DNA from: Nansenia antarctica
Lineage: Eukaryota > Chordata > Actinopteri > Argentiniformes > Microstomatidae
Reading direction: 5' to 3'
DNA: 64,000 bases
NCBI GenBank assembly: GCA_963989245.1
Contig: OZ022347.1
Location: forward strand, 41,278,558 to 41,342,557
How positions within the stretch are numbered: position 1 is the first letter of the stretch; each line of letters begins with the position of its first letter. The position numbers were made by a program, and so were the translations under genes. The notes below the pieces were generated by a model. It had not been told where the DNA came from. It made no database searches and saw only the letters and a list, made by a program, of their open reading frames with translations. Shown piece by piece: positions 47,694 through 57,742 of the stretch.

Positions 47694-47745
47694 CAGGAGG
47701 GGCGGTCCCGAACAGGTAAAACAGGTGTGAACCCCCGCGACTTAC

Positions 47746-47899
47746 CGGACATCTCCTGATGAGGAACATTGACCAGACTGAAGCCTTTGGTCGTGTAAGC
47801 CTGTCTAACCTCGCTGCAGCTCCGGGCTTTCATCTCCCCTCCAGACAAGGACAGCAGCACAGAGAAAGTGAACCACAACACCACTTGTATTCTCCACAT
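47746..47899 (-). CDS. gpc6: glypican-6-like, exon 1 (start codon, signal peptide)
   Basis: This is the first coding exon of a glypican, a GPI-anchored heparan sulfate proteoglycan that modulates Wnt, Hedgehog, FGF and BMP signalling at the cell surface. Seen: an ATG at 47899 opens 51 codons plus one base. Residues 1 to about 22 form a hydrophobic signal peptide (MWRIQVVLWF then LLSLSG). The mature N-terminus follows with ARSCSEVRQAY, containing the first conserved glypican cysteine (residue 28), and then KGFSLVNVPHQE. The exon ends at codon base 1 and is followed by a consensus GTAAGT donor at 47745-47740. The ARSC-EVRQAY-KGFSL pattern fits glypican-6 better than glypican-4, which has KSCSEVRRLY and KGFN. 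The a/b paralogue cannot be told. The next exon is 28.5 kb away in matching phase. Confidence 0.93.
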
Positions 47900-48370
47900 C
47901 GCACACGTCGGTAGTAAATCCCAGTAAATGTTTGCGTAAGAAATATATCCGTTCTAGCCGAGACCCCCAAAACGTCTGGCTGGACAATCCCCGATGGTCC
48001 GCGATCTCTCACTTTCTCCCTTCTGCAGAAAATGTCAAATGTTTATCAACCAACCCCCGAAAAAATAAAACATAAAAATCACTCTCCACTTTCCATCCGT
48101 CCAGCTCCTAGCAGGAGCGTCTCTCTCCTCTGTCCTCCGCCGCGGAACAAGAAGAGCGCATTGAGCCCAGAAGCCCCAGCCTCCTCTGCATGGATCCTTA
48201 CAAGAAGCGTCTCTGTGCGTCTCTGTTCAGACAACTTCTCCCACACACACACAGACCTCTGTGTTTCTGTCAACGTCAGGGAAGCACAAATCCCGGGAAG
48301 ACGCACACACATATACACACACTACACACACACACCGCACATAGCACAGTCACTAAGAGAGAGAGAGAGG

Positions 48371-48447
<77 letters not shown>

Positions 48448-48509
48448 AAAACGCGGACTGGAGTCCAGCACCTTTAAGCGCAGTAGTCGTGTCAGGCAGC
48501 GCATGTTCT
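47900..48509 (-). promoter_or_regulatory. gpc6: candidate gpc6 5'UTR and core promoter region
   Basis: This is the interval between the gpc6 start codon and the first transposon upstream. It holds GC- and CpG-richer stretches (for example around 48130-48200) and a CT/GA microsatellite. There is no obvious TATA box at a defined distance. The transcription start cannot be placed from sequence alone. The context around the ATG on the minus strand is GTGCGATGTGG. Confidence 0.45.
48357..48445. repeat. (GA)n microsatellite in the gpc6 5' region
   Basis: About 88 bp of GA, so CT on the gene strand, starting about 460 bp upstream of the gpc6 ATG. Confidence 0.95.
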
Positions 48510-48961
48510 TATGGAAGCATATAGCTGACATAATTCAAATGCCAATGCAATATGAAATTACAATTGCATGTTCCACTTTTGCATGCATTCTTTGTGGCAA
48601 TTGCATTGACATGTTCTAGGAAACACATCAGGGTACTTTGCTCTCCCGTCATGTCCACGCCCCTTTTTGTGTGATAGCAGTGTAGAAGTTTGACTGGCGG
48701 TCAATGGACATTTCTGGTCTTTGCTACTTTAATCCGATAAAATAAGAAAACCGTAGTGCTTTTTAGATATTAGGAGCCCAAATCCGATGGCCAGTTAGGC
48801 AAACTATTATATAGTGTCGTTGCCGATCAATGATCGACGTCGTTATATAGAGAACATTTATGAAATAGGGGTTGATTCATCAGAGCAGTCATATGTCATC
48901 TTCCTGTCATCAGGGATTTGTCGATCTTTGATTTGCCGTGTAAGTCCCCAGATGAGAGTGT

Positions 48962-49674
48962 TAGGGGAGGACGGGGTTGGTCGTCACACTTTTTTACTGT
49001 TATTTGAATCCCTCACAAACTGTATCCTTTATAGATTCAATTTCCCGTGTAAAGGAAGTCTGAAGTGTCAGGTAGTAATGGAGTGCCCTTACTCTCCTTA
49101 AGATTATTCTGTTCAGAAGATGTGGACCGTCAAATACGTGTTGTGCACTTGTGACAACCATCCCCATTGTGGGGTTGGTTGTCACACACTATGGGGTTGG
49201 TTGTCCCTATGTTATTTTAACACATCTTAACATAACACCAACAATAAAACATTTTTTTTCTTTAGGCCTATAACACATGTGACAAGCAACCCCAAATAGA
49301 ATGTGACGACCAACCCCAACTGGAATTTCTTGCTAGCAACAGGGCTAACAACCATTGAACAACTAGCTAGAAACAATCTAATCTATAGCTTTCCCTTTTT
49401 ACTTTTTAATGGTAATAATTGTTTTGTTATAAACCCATTGTGTAAAAGCATAGAAGAAAAATAATGAAGTGCTGAATATTTACAATTTGACATGAAAAAC
49501 ACAAAACGTCCTCTCACCTCAAGTTGAAGTGTCTTATATCCAAAGAAGATGGAGCTGAATCCTGATCTCGGGGTGAACATTTCAGTACCAACATTTCGCG
49601 ACAGCGCCACCTAGTGGCCGAAATATGATGAGTGTGACAACCAACCCGTGTGACGACCAACCCCTTCCTCCCTA
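48962..49674. mobile_element. TA-flanked DNA transposon inside the left arm
   Basis: Termini GGGGAGGACGGGGTTGGTCG and (inverted) CGACCAACCCCTTCCTCCC differ at one or two positions. TA lies on each side, and the uninterrupted right arm shows the empty site (GTGTTACATT). The 709-bp body has no transposase. It carries extra copies of the terminal motif in both orientations: TGGGGTTGGTTGTCACAC near 49169, GGGGTTGGTTGTCCC near 49192, GTGACGACCAACCCC near 49302 and GTGACAACCAACCC near 49634. This fits a Tc1/mariner-like non-autonomous element. Confidence 0.88.
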
Positions 49675-49775
49675 CATTAGTTTTCTTAAGATAGGATAAT
49701 GAATACATCTGTTCAATTGGCATTTGCCTACTGTTAATCAGTAGCCTATATGGTGTATATGAAGATGTTATATCA

Positions 49776-50272
49776 GTGCGGTGGTTAAGGGCTCAAAATG
49801 ACCGTATACCGATGGTGAAGTTAGCAAAGGAGTATTGTGTTTGTACCACCTTCATAGCCGGTGTTATTCACGGGCAAAGACGGTGCCCGGAGGCACCATT
49901 TGCGGGTTAATAACTGTGATTTACCGTGGGTTAGGATAACAATTCAAACGTATCCGGATAGGGGAGAGGACAGGGAATCCAAAACCATTTGAATGGTGTC
50001 GATACTACACTCCTATCACGGTCGACACAGCGCGGAGCGAATTCCCGGGTAGAACTATTCCCACCCCCCGCTGTCAACGGGAGTTTCATCCAGCAGCAAG
50101 CGATGCTGCTTAGAGCAGCGGGTGAACTCCCGGTTCATTGAGTTTACGGTTAAAAGCATATCTTCTCGGGGTGTCAGCGCGGTGGTTAAGGGCTCAAAAT
50201 GACCGTATACCAATGGTGAAGTTAGCAAATGAGTATTGTGATTGTACTACCTTCATAGCCGGTGTTATTCAC
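49776..50272. repeat. 96-bp direct repeat in the loop, flanking about 305 bp
   Basis: GCGGTGGTTAAGGGCTCAAA, then ATGACCGTATACC, GGTGAAGTTAGCAAA and CTTCATAGCCGGTGTTATTC occurs at 49776-49871 and at 50177-50272 with a few substitutions. The sequence in between (49872-50176) is unlike its surroundings. It contains GC-rich, locally self-complementary pieces such as GGTGCCCGGAGGCACC and CCCCGCTGTCAACGGGAG. No known RNA or protein is recognised. Confidence 0.85.
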
Positions 50273-50786
50273 AATATTTCAGCTTCACTTTCATCTCCCT
50301 TTTTTTAACAGTAGGCACTGATTAACAGTAGGCAAATGCCAATTGAACAGATGTATTCATTATCCTATCTTAAGAAAACTAATGTAACACTCTCATCTGG
50401 GGACTTACACGGCAAATCAAATCAAAGATCGACAAATCCCTGATGACAGGGAGATGACATATGACTGCTCTGATGAATCAACCCCTATTTCATCAATTTT
50501 CTCTATATAACGACGTCGATCATTGATCGGCAACGACACTATATAATAGTTTGCCTAACTGGCCATCGGATTTGGGCTCCTAATATCTAAAAAGCACTAC
50601 GGTTTTCTTATTTTATCGGATTAAAGTAGCAAAGACCAGAAATGTCCATTGACCGCCAGTCAAACTTCTACACTGCTATCACACAAAAAGGGGCGTGGAC
50701 ATGACGGGAGAGCAAAGTACCCGGATGTGTTTGCTAGAACATGTCAATGCAATTGCGTTTCACCGAACTGCATAGAGAGTTTGAAT

Positions 50787-51960
50787 TTTTTTCAGCTACA
50801 AAGCAGCGCATGACTTTGTCAAATGGCTTTGCAATTGCGAATCTGTCACAGCTCCGCCCCTGGCTCATCAGCCGTCGATCAGTGGTTCCAGGTGTGGCCA
50901 ATTAAGAGCGCCCCTGGCTCATCAGACGTCGATCAGTGAACGATTAAGAGCGCCCCTGGCTCATCAGACGTCGATCAGTGAACGATTAAGAGCGCCCCTG
51001 GATCATCAGACGTCAATCAGTGGACGATTAAGAGCGCCCCTGGCTCATCAGACGTCGATCAGTGAACGATTAAGAGCGCCCCCGGCTCATCAGCCATCAA
51101 TCAGTGGTGCCAGGTGTGGACGATTAAGACCGCGACTGGCTCCTACTTAAACTCTGCTCCTGCTTCCAGTCATCGCCAGATCGTAGCCACTTAATGGTTG
51201 GTCCCAGTGTTCGTTCTCTCCACTCTCTAGTTCTTACCCGTTACCCTAGCCTAACCCTATTCTCCTTGTTCCCCGCTAAGGATTCCCTGCCTGCCGACCT
51301 CCTGCCTGCCTGACTACCCTGCTTCCTGCCTGATCCCCAGCCTGTCTGCCGACCACTCCGCCTGCCTGACCTCCTGCCGTTCTGACTACCTGCCTACCTG
51401 CCTGACCTCCAGCCTGTCTGCCTACCTGCCTACCTGCCTGATCCCCTGCCTGTCTGACTACCTATCTACCTCCAGCCTGCTCCTCCTGACACCCCTACCC
51501 TACAATAAATCATTATTATTGTTTTACTACCTGTTCCCCGTTGTCTACTTCTGGGTTCCGCCTTCTGGTCGTGACAGAATCACATTACAATTTGAATATT
51601 GACTCAAATAACGCAGGCAAAAGTGGCAAATGAATAATATGCTATTTTGGGATTGCATAGTCATTTGAATTTTGTCAGCTACAAAGCAGAGCATGACTTT
51701 GCCAAATGGCTTTGCAATTGCGAATCACATTATTGCATTACAATTTGAATATTGACTCAAATAACGCAGGCAAAAGTGGCAAATTAATATGCTATTTTGG
51801 GATTGCAAAGTCATTTGCACATTAGAATGAACTTTTGAATTTTGCCAGCTACAAAGCAGCGCATGACTGTCAAATGGCTTTGCAATTGCGAATCACATTA
51901 TTGCATTATAATTGTAATATTGACAGTGAATGTGCACATCGGGTACATGAAAATGCAAAT
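50787..51960. repeat. subterminal tandem repeat, about 3 units of 175 bp
   Basis: Units start near CAGCTACAAAGCAGCGCATG and contain AAATGGCTTTGCAATTGCGA, ATTGACTCAAATAACGCAGG and GCTATTTTGGGATTGCA. The first unit is split by the solo LTR. The third has decayed. The array accounts for much of the extra length of the right half of the outer transposon. Confidence 0.85.
50839..51581 (+). mobile_element. solo LTR with GAATC target duplication
   Basis: GAATC at 50839-50843 is repeated at 51577-51581. The 733-bp insert begins TGTCACAGC and ends GTCGTGACA, giving TG...CA ends with a TGTCAC/GTGACA inverted repeat. It contains four to five units of about 43 bp with CCCCTGGCTCATCAGACGTC at 50855-51130, a CTGCCTGCCTGAC-rich section and AATAAA at 51504-51509. 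The second unit of the host tandem repeat shows the empty site (GCGAATCACATT). No internal region is present, so this is a recombined solo LTR, probably Ty3/Gypsy-like or a related LTR class. Orientation is set by the AATAAA. Confidence 0.88.
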
Positions 51961-52090
51961 GCAAATCATTAGAATTGCATTTGAATTTGAATATTGTCTG
52001 AAAGAATGCATGCAGAAGTGGAACATGCAATTGCAATCTCATATTGCATTGGCATTTGAATTATGTCAGCTATATGCTTCCATATGTTCT

Positions 52091-52387
52091 ATCCTACAGG
52101 CTGCGTTCGTAAATTCGCTCTGAGCGCACAGTGGGTTCAACGTCATAAACGGGACCGAGTAATTGGATTGGACCAGAGGCATTCCATGAATCCGCTGATC
52201 AGATTCCACAGCGAGTTGACGAACAGGGTGTTTTATCCTCCAGATTCTGGCAGCGCTGCGTCTCATGTCTGGAACATCTTCAGTCAACTATGCAGCTCGT
52301 GGCCAGTCATGACCAAGGGTGTTCCCTATTCTAAATGATTGATTAAATGAAATGAAAATGCATTTCAACATTGTCTGGGATGATGAT
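52091..52387. other. unidentified sequence, possible decayed coding remnant
   Basis: A frame at 52063-52338 reads through without stops, with segments such as NPLIRFHSELTNRVFYPP, but I recognise no family. It lies between two mobile elements and may itself be part of one. Confidence 0.3.
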
Positions 52388-52638
52388 GATAATAATAATA
52401 ATAATAATAATAATAGTAATAATAATAATAATACATTACACTTATGTAGCGCTAGACACTCAAAGACACTTTACAAACTGAAAAGATTGAGTAGTAAAAT
52501 AAAAAGAAACAACAAACTAAATAAAAGAAAGTATAGGGGTCTAATACATTTTTAGATTACTAAATCTAAATCTAAGTGTCTTTGGAGGACAATCTACTCT
52601 GTATACTGCAAGTATATCTAGATTTCGGGCGGAGAAGC
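52388..52638 (-). mobile_element. LINE-type 3' end with (AAT)n, copy 2
   Basis: Reverse complement of 15598-15840: (AAT)n, GCGCTAGACACTCAAAGACA, TTTACAAACTGAAAAGATTG, GGACAATCTACTCTGTATAC, TAGATTTCGGGCGGAGAAGC. Confidence 0.78.
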
Positions 52639-53382
52639 CACAAGTGAAAGATTGAAAGGGATAAAATGGAAATTAATTTCAGTCTTTGGGGCTGTACAGT
52701 ATCAGCCAGATCAATGGTGATTATGATGTTCTCTGGTAACATCTAGCTAAACCTTGTCAATAAAGTTCATCAAAGAAAGAGGCGTAGAGTGGCTTTTCAA
52801 ATCAGGTGTATTGAACTGGTAAAAACTGCAAGACAAACAGCACAAAACATGTTTCAACAGGATGTAAACAAACAGTGGTTAGCTAGAAAGTCCGCTTTTT
52901 TGTGGTAACAATCTAGCTACAAAATAATAACTAAAAACATAATATTCCCAACAAATGATGACTAATATATAAAGCTACCAATCCAACACTTGATATTTCG
53001 TACTTACAACATTGCTTTGTGTAAATCTGCATTGGATGTTGGATGATGAATGGAGAACACACGTAACGTCTCGGTCTCTCTCTGGCAAAGAACGAACTCC
53101 CAAAACCGGAAGTAGATTAACCGGAAGTAGATTTGCGGTAAACAGGAAGTGATGTCACTACATGAAATATGAACCTTTTAACTTTTCCTAAAGAAATAAA
53201 GAAAGTGTTGCGGGACAACACAGTGATGGATGTGTAGCTTCATATCGTTACAACAAACACATGTAAAACTCCAGCAGCTTACAGTCAATGAATATGAGCT
53301 GACATGTTGTTTCTCAACACCCCTCCGCCTCGCATAAACTAAGATTCCAGTAGTCCTATCCAGAGTGGTAGATTAGATACAC
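52639..53382. other. no gene seen
   Basis: AT-rich unique sequence. AACCGGAAGTAGATT is duplicated near 53104 and 53120. Confidence 0.45.
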
Positions 53383-53914
53383 ACGCACTGAGCACTCGGG
53401 CCTCCCTTTGCTCTCAAAACAGCCTCAGTTCTTCTTGGCATTGATTCCATTTCAAGATGATGGAAACATTCCTTTGAGATTATAGCCATGATGACATGAT
53501 TGCATCACGCAATTCCTTTCAAGCTGTGAATCTCCCGTTCTACCACATCCCAAATATGTTCTATTGGATTCTGATCTGGTGACTGGGAAGGCCAGTGAAG
53601 AACACTGAACTCATTGTCATGTTCATGTAACCAGAGACGATTTTTGCTTTGTGACATGATGCATTATGATGCTGGAAGCAGCCATTAGAAGACGGGAACA
53701 TTGTGGCCATGAAGGGATGCACATGTTCAGCAACAATACTCAAATAGGCTGTGGCATTCAAGCGATGATTGATTGGTATTAACGGGCCCAGAGTGTGCCA
53801 AGAAAACATTCCCCACACCATCACACCACCTCCACCAGCTTGGACTGCTGACACAAGGCAGGTTAGGTCCATGTAAGTCTACAGGTGTTCCTAGTAAAGT
53901 GTCAGGTGAGTGTA
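53383..53914 (-). pseudogene. Tc1-like transposase remnant
   Basis: The minus-strand frame 53561-53872 contains GGGGVMVWGMFSWHTLGPL and LNATAYLSIVAEHVHPFM, typical of the DDE domain of Tc1-like transposases. The following catalytic box reads QHHNASCHKA where the family has a QDNAP-type box, so the acidic residue is lost. The N-terminal DNA-binding half is deleted. The plus-strand end ACAGGTGTTCCTAGTAAAGT with GTCAGGTGAGTGTA at 53878-53914 is the family's terminal sequence. Confidence 0.85.
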
Positions 53915-54249
53915 ATTAGCTGATCTATAATGTCCTAAGAGCAAGGTGCATGTTGGGGTGTTCTCCCACAGAACTGACCCTTAAATCATTGGACCTCTTT
54001 CAAACAATACTGTGAAATAAAACGTTTAAAATGAAGGATGAATTACTTCTCAAATAAGCACCGCTCTCAGCTGTCCTGTTTGCCTCAACCCCTAAATCAG
54101 AATTACTTTTATTGCGTATAATAAATATTAATGTATATTTACAGGAAATGGAATTGGTGAGGTTTGTGCATCAAAAGGGGCAATAGAACAATCATTATGT
54201 AGGCTGTAAATTAGAGTAATGTAAAGGTCATATAAATTACACTGTCAGT

Positions 54250-54343
<94 letters not shown>

Positions 54344-54362
54344 TGTGAGAGTGAGAGTGAGA

Positions 54363-54435
<73 letters not shown>
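54250..54435. repeat. (TG)n, (GAGAGT)n, (GA)n composite microsatellite
   Basis: Three adjacent blocks: TG dinucleotides, GAGAGT hexamers and pure GA. Confidence 0.95.
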
Positions 54436-54438
<3 letters not shown>

Positions 54439-54635
54439 GGGGGGGCAGAGTCAATGAGAGGCAGGGGGCTTGTTTGTGAGGCCCACCGCCATGGGGAAGA
54501 AACTGTCCCTTAAAGCCGTAAATTCAAGTAAATTCAAGATTCCACATAAAATTAAACAAGAACAAGGCGACTAGGCGCCTCCAAACATGAGCTCATAAAC
54601 ACTGACGGGAACTTTCCTCTGATCGTGACCGAGCG

Positions 54636-55168
54636 CGTAAAGGCAGGTCAGGTTTTAAACGTAGCGGCAGGTCAGGTTTTAAACGTAACGGCAGGTCAGG
54701 TTTTAAACGTAGCGGCAGGTCAGGTTTTAAACGTAGCGGCAGGTCAGGTTTTAAACGTAGCGGAAGGTCAGGTTTTAAACGTAAAGGCAGGTCAGGTTTT
54801 AAACGTAACGGCAGGTCAGGTTTTAAACGTAAAGGCAGGTCAGGTTTTAAACGTAACGGCAGGTCAGGTTTTAAACGTAAAGGAAGGTCAGGTTTTAAAC
54901 GTAACAGCAGGTCAGGTTTTAAACGTAGCGTCAGGTCAGGTTTTAAACGTAGCGGCAGGTCAGGTCAGGTTTTAAACGTAACGGCAGGTCAGGTTTTAAA
55001 CGTAACGGCAGGTCAGGTTTTAAACGTAACAGCAGGTCAGGGTTTAAACGTAAAGGCAGGTCAGGTTTTAAACGTAACGGCAGGTCAGGTTTTAAACGTA
55101 ACAGCAGGTCAGGTTTTAAACGTAACAGCAGGTCAGGTTTTAAACGTAACAGCAGGTCAGGTTTTAAA
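54636..55168. repeat. 24-bp minisatellite, about 22 copies
   Basis: Unit GGCAGGTCAGGTTTTAAACG plus TAAC. TAGC, TAAA and AACAGC are common variants. One unit carries an extra AGGTC. The 24-bp period keeps a frame open for 116 codons, but the composition is that of a repeat. Confidence 0.96.
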
Positions 55169-55300
55169 CGGCGATGCGAGGCTGTGGGCGGACAGGGATG
55201 ATCTTTATAATGCTGCTGATGTCGGAGCTCACAGGCTACTACGGCTCAGGAAAGTAAACACTGGTCGCTTTTAAATAACGCTGTCCTTGGACGGCTTTCA

Positions 55301-55302
<2 letters not shown>

Positions 55303-55340
<38 letters not shown>
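55303..55340. repeat. (AAT)n microsatellite
   Basis: About 12 AAT units. Confidence 0.95.
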
Positions 55341-55654
55341 GGATACTGTAAAAAAAAAAAAGACGGGATGACCTAGACAGGAGGGGAAATATGTGATTGC
55401 GGGTTTAGGAAACACATTTGTGTTGCTCTCTGCTCTCTCAGAATGACAGGACATGTTTCAGAAGAGTTCATAACCACTGATACTGTTCGAGTTTCTCACT
55501 TTCTGACAGTGAAAAAAAGAAAAAAAAATCACTCTATTAGATCAAATACAGGGTAGTCTGGGAACATTGGTTTATCAGCAACCTGATCCAAAGCTTTCCT
55601 AGGATGGGTTATATGGCCAGTTATTATTAACATGATATTGATGATGATACTGTA

Positions 55655-55935
55655 ATAACAGGGTTGACAATAATAATAACCTTAATTCGTATAGCACTTT
55701 TCCTGCAAACATTGCAGCTCAGAGCTCCAATCATTATACAATCATAATTTAAATATTTAGGCATTTAAAGGCAATATTACAACGATGGGTTTTTAGTCTT
55801 GACTTGAGCATTTGCTGAGGTTGCATCCGTAATGTAAACTGGCAGTGCATTCCACAATCTGCATAAAATGAGAATGCAGCCTCACCAAATCTCTTCTTTT
55901 GTCCATGTGGTACACAGAGAAAACCAGCGTCAGTA
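55655..55935 (-). mobile_element. CR1/L2-like LINE 3' end, copy 4
   Basis: Reverse complement of the 32.6-kb copy: (AAT)n, GTATAGCACTTTTCCTGCAA, GAGCTCCAATCATTATACAA, GTAAACTGGCAGTGCATTCC and GAGAATGCAGCCTCACCAAA. Confidence 0.85.
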
Positions 55936-56643
55936 GATGATACTGATGATACTGTAATAACAGGGTAATAACAGGGTAATAACAGGGTAAGACCCTGAGC
56001 CAGGTCAGTGATAATCAGACTAGCGGTGGTCGACCAGGACAGAGAAGGAGACCCAGGCTATGGACATGTGATCTACAGACATACAGCATTACTCTGTTAT
56101 ACATCCAGACAACAAGTCTGGAAACACTGTTTTCTTATAGGTGGAAACAAGCCGCACATTGTATCTGGATGGCAAATATATGTATTGTGCAGCTCACATC
56201 TGAGTGGGGTCGAGCGGGTTGGTTCCTTGACCTTTAAGACACTTATTATCTGCCGAGAGAGAAGTAAACAAACAGGTACAGCGCTCTCTCTCTCTCTCAG
56301 ACGAACAACAGTCTGAGGTTGTCGTCTGCTGTGGTGCGGTGCTTCAGACACACAGACGGCCCGCAGCCTCACAATGGAACAAGGATGGAACAGCATCACA
56401 ATGGATCTCACTGTGGCGTCTCACCTCAGAGAAGGTCACTGGCTTCTACACGGCTCGGAGGGGAAGTAGCGCCCTAGCGCCTCGCCTGTTGTCTGAGCAA
56501 CAGACGTCCCCTTGGTTACCCTGTGGCGACCCACTCAGACACTTTAGAAGTACAGCTGTTAAACCCTGCCTGTCCTGTATGTTCTTAGTAGCTACAGAAC
56601 TTCTGTAGTCTGACACACTAGTAAGCTGCCTGTTATGAGGGAA
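55936..56643. other. no gene seen; GTAATAACAGG short tandem
   Basis: GGGTAATAACA repeats at 55961-55990. The rest is unrecognised. Confidence 0.5.
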
Positions 56644-56980
56644 TTAACACTAGGACAGCCATGCCTATTTCACCTACTCTTAGAGCCACCTCGGGGGTCA
56701 AATAGACCCCCTCTTTAGAATTGAAATCTGCTACTTACACACAAAGATCACTAGAGGGCACTTCTTGTAAATTAGCCTGCCTCCTACACAGAAAAACTGC
56801 AAAATAGCTTTATACTAGCTCATCCTGATTTTGTAAATGTAAGGATACTGGGTGGTAGGACGCACATATCTAGGAAAAGTCATGAGAGGAGGGTCCTGAA
56901 ATTTGATCGAGTTCAAAGATATAACATTTATTTTTACTCACAGGGTCAAATTACCCCACCCATGGCTGTTCTAGTGTTAA
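56644..56980. mobile_element. TTAA MITE family A, copy 2
   Basis: TTAA at 56644-56647 and 56977-56980, ends CACTAGGACAGCCATGCC and CATGGCTGTTCTAGTG. Inside are GGGGTCAAATAGACCCCCTC, GATCACTAGAGGGCACTTCT and CCTCCTACACAGAAAAACTG. Confidence 0.9.
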
Positions 56981-57261
56981 CTGTCCCACAACTTCCTTGG
57001 TGAATCCACCACAGCCAAACAGGGTTTGTTGGGAATCGTGTTAATTATTGAGCGCACTAGCGGTCGCTAATGACAGAATGAAGAGAAGAGGATGGGTTCT
57101 TTGCACTGAACAACCCTGGTTGAGTGAGGGAGGATCTGGAATGAAGACGCTGATGCTCTGGCTAAGCTAATAAGCTCTGGCTAATGATGGGAGGGCAGAT
57201 CTGACCAGAGGAGGATCAATAACCTGCCTGGGGAATTCAGCATGAGGCTCCTGATGCTACT
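56981..57261. other. no gene seen
   Basis: Unique sequence next to the AC/GA tract. Confidence 0.45.
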
Positions 57262-57330
57262 GACACACACACACACACACCAGAGAGAGAGGGGGGGGGG
57301 GAGAGAGAGAGAGAGAGACAGAGACAGAGA

Positions 57331-57363
<33 letters not shown>

Positions 57364-57450
57364 CATGCGAGAGAGAGAACGAGAGAGAACGAGAGAGAAC
57401 ATGCGAGAGAGAGAACGAGAGAGGAAGAAAGAACATGCGAGAGAGAGGCA
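57262..57450. repeat. (AC)n plus GA-rich tract with ACATGCGAGAGA units
   Basis: Short AC run, G-run, then GA with interspersed GAGAACGAGAGA and ACATGCGAGAGA. Confidence 0.93.
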
Positions 57451-57627
57451 CTTGTAGCATTTGTAGAATCATTAAACAGTAGAGCCCATTTTGAACACGG
57501 ATAATTGTGTACAACTTCAGCTGCACAATATACCTCCTTCCAACACCCAACCTCTCTCAAACAACACCAACCCAGCCAAGCTCTGCAGCACGAACACTTC
57601 ATGTCAACAACCTCATCTCTAACCCTC

Positions 57628-57742
57628 AGAGGAGAGTATGTAAATCTCAGAGGAGAGTATGTAGTATGTAGAGGAGAGTATCTAACTCTCAGAGGAGAGT
57701 ATGTAGTATGTAGAGGAGAGTATCTAACTCTCAGAGGAGTAT
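57628..57742. repeat. 42-bp GAGGAGAGTATGTA minisatellite
   Basis: CTCAGAGGAGAGTATGTAGT with ATGTAGAGGAGAGTATCTAA, about 2.5 copies. Confidence 0.9.

Larger units (their letters stand above)
48597..50746. repeat. long inverted-repeat arms, about 435 bp each
   Basis: The left arm is 48597-48961 plus 49675-49742. The right arm is 50317-50746. They share, inverted, CAATTGCATTGACATGTTCT, CTTTGCTCTCCCGTCATGTC, ATGGCCAGTTAGGCAAACTA, CCCCAGATGAGAGTGTTA and GGCATTTGCCTACTGTTAAT, at high identity. The left arm is interrupted only by the element at 48964-49672. The loop between the arms is about 570 bp. Confidence 0.9.
48503..52090. mobile_element. outer inverted-repeat transposon (nested complex)
   Basis: TATGGAAGCATATAGCTGAC starting at 48510, with about 60 further bases (to about 48590), is matched in inverted orientation at 52002-52084. 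ATGTTCT lies at 48503-48509 and again at 52084-52090, a likely 7-bp target duplication. The complex is about 3.6 kb. Inside are long foldback arms, a TA-flanked element, a subterminal tandem repeat and a solo LTR. There is no transposase frame. A foldback or MULE-like element is possible, but the superfamily is not settled. Confidence 0.8.

Noticed and set aside
48032..48619. 195-codon plus-strand frame near gpc6 exon 1
   Set aside because: It runs antisense through the gpc6 5' region, a GA microsatellite and into the transposon end. No coding features are seen.
54625..54975. 116-codon frame with an 8-residue periodic repeat
   Set aside because: The 24-bp minisatellite unit divides by 3, which keeps any frame open. 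There is no start context, signal or splice support.
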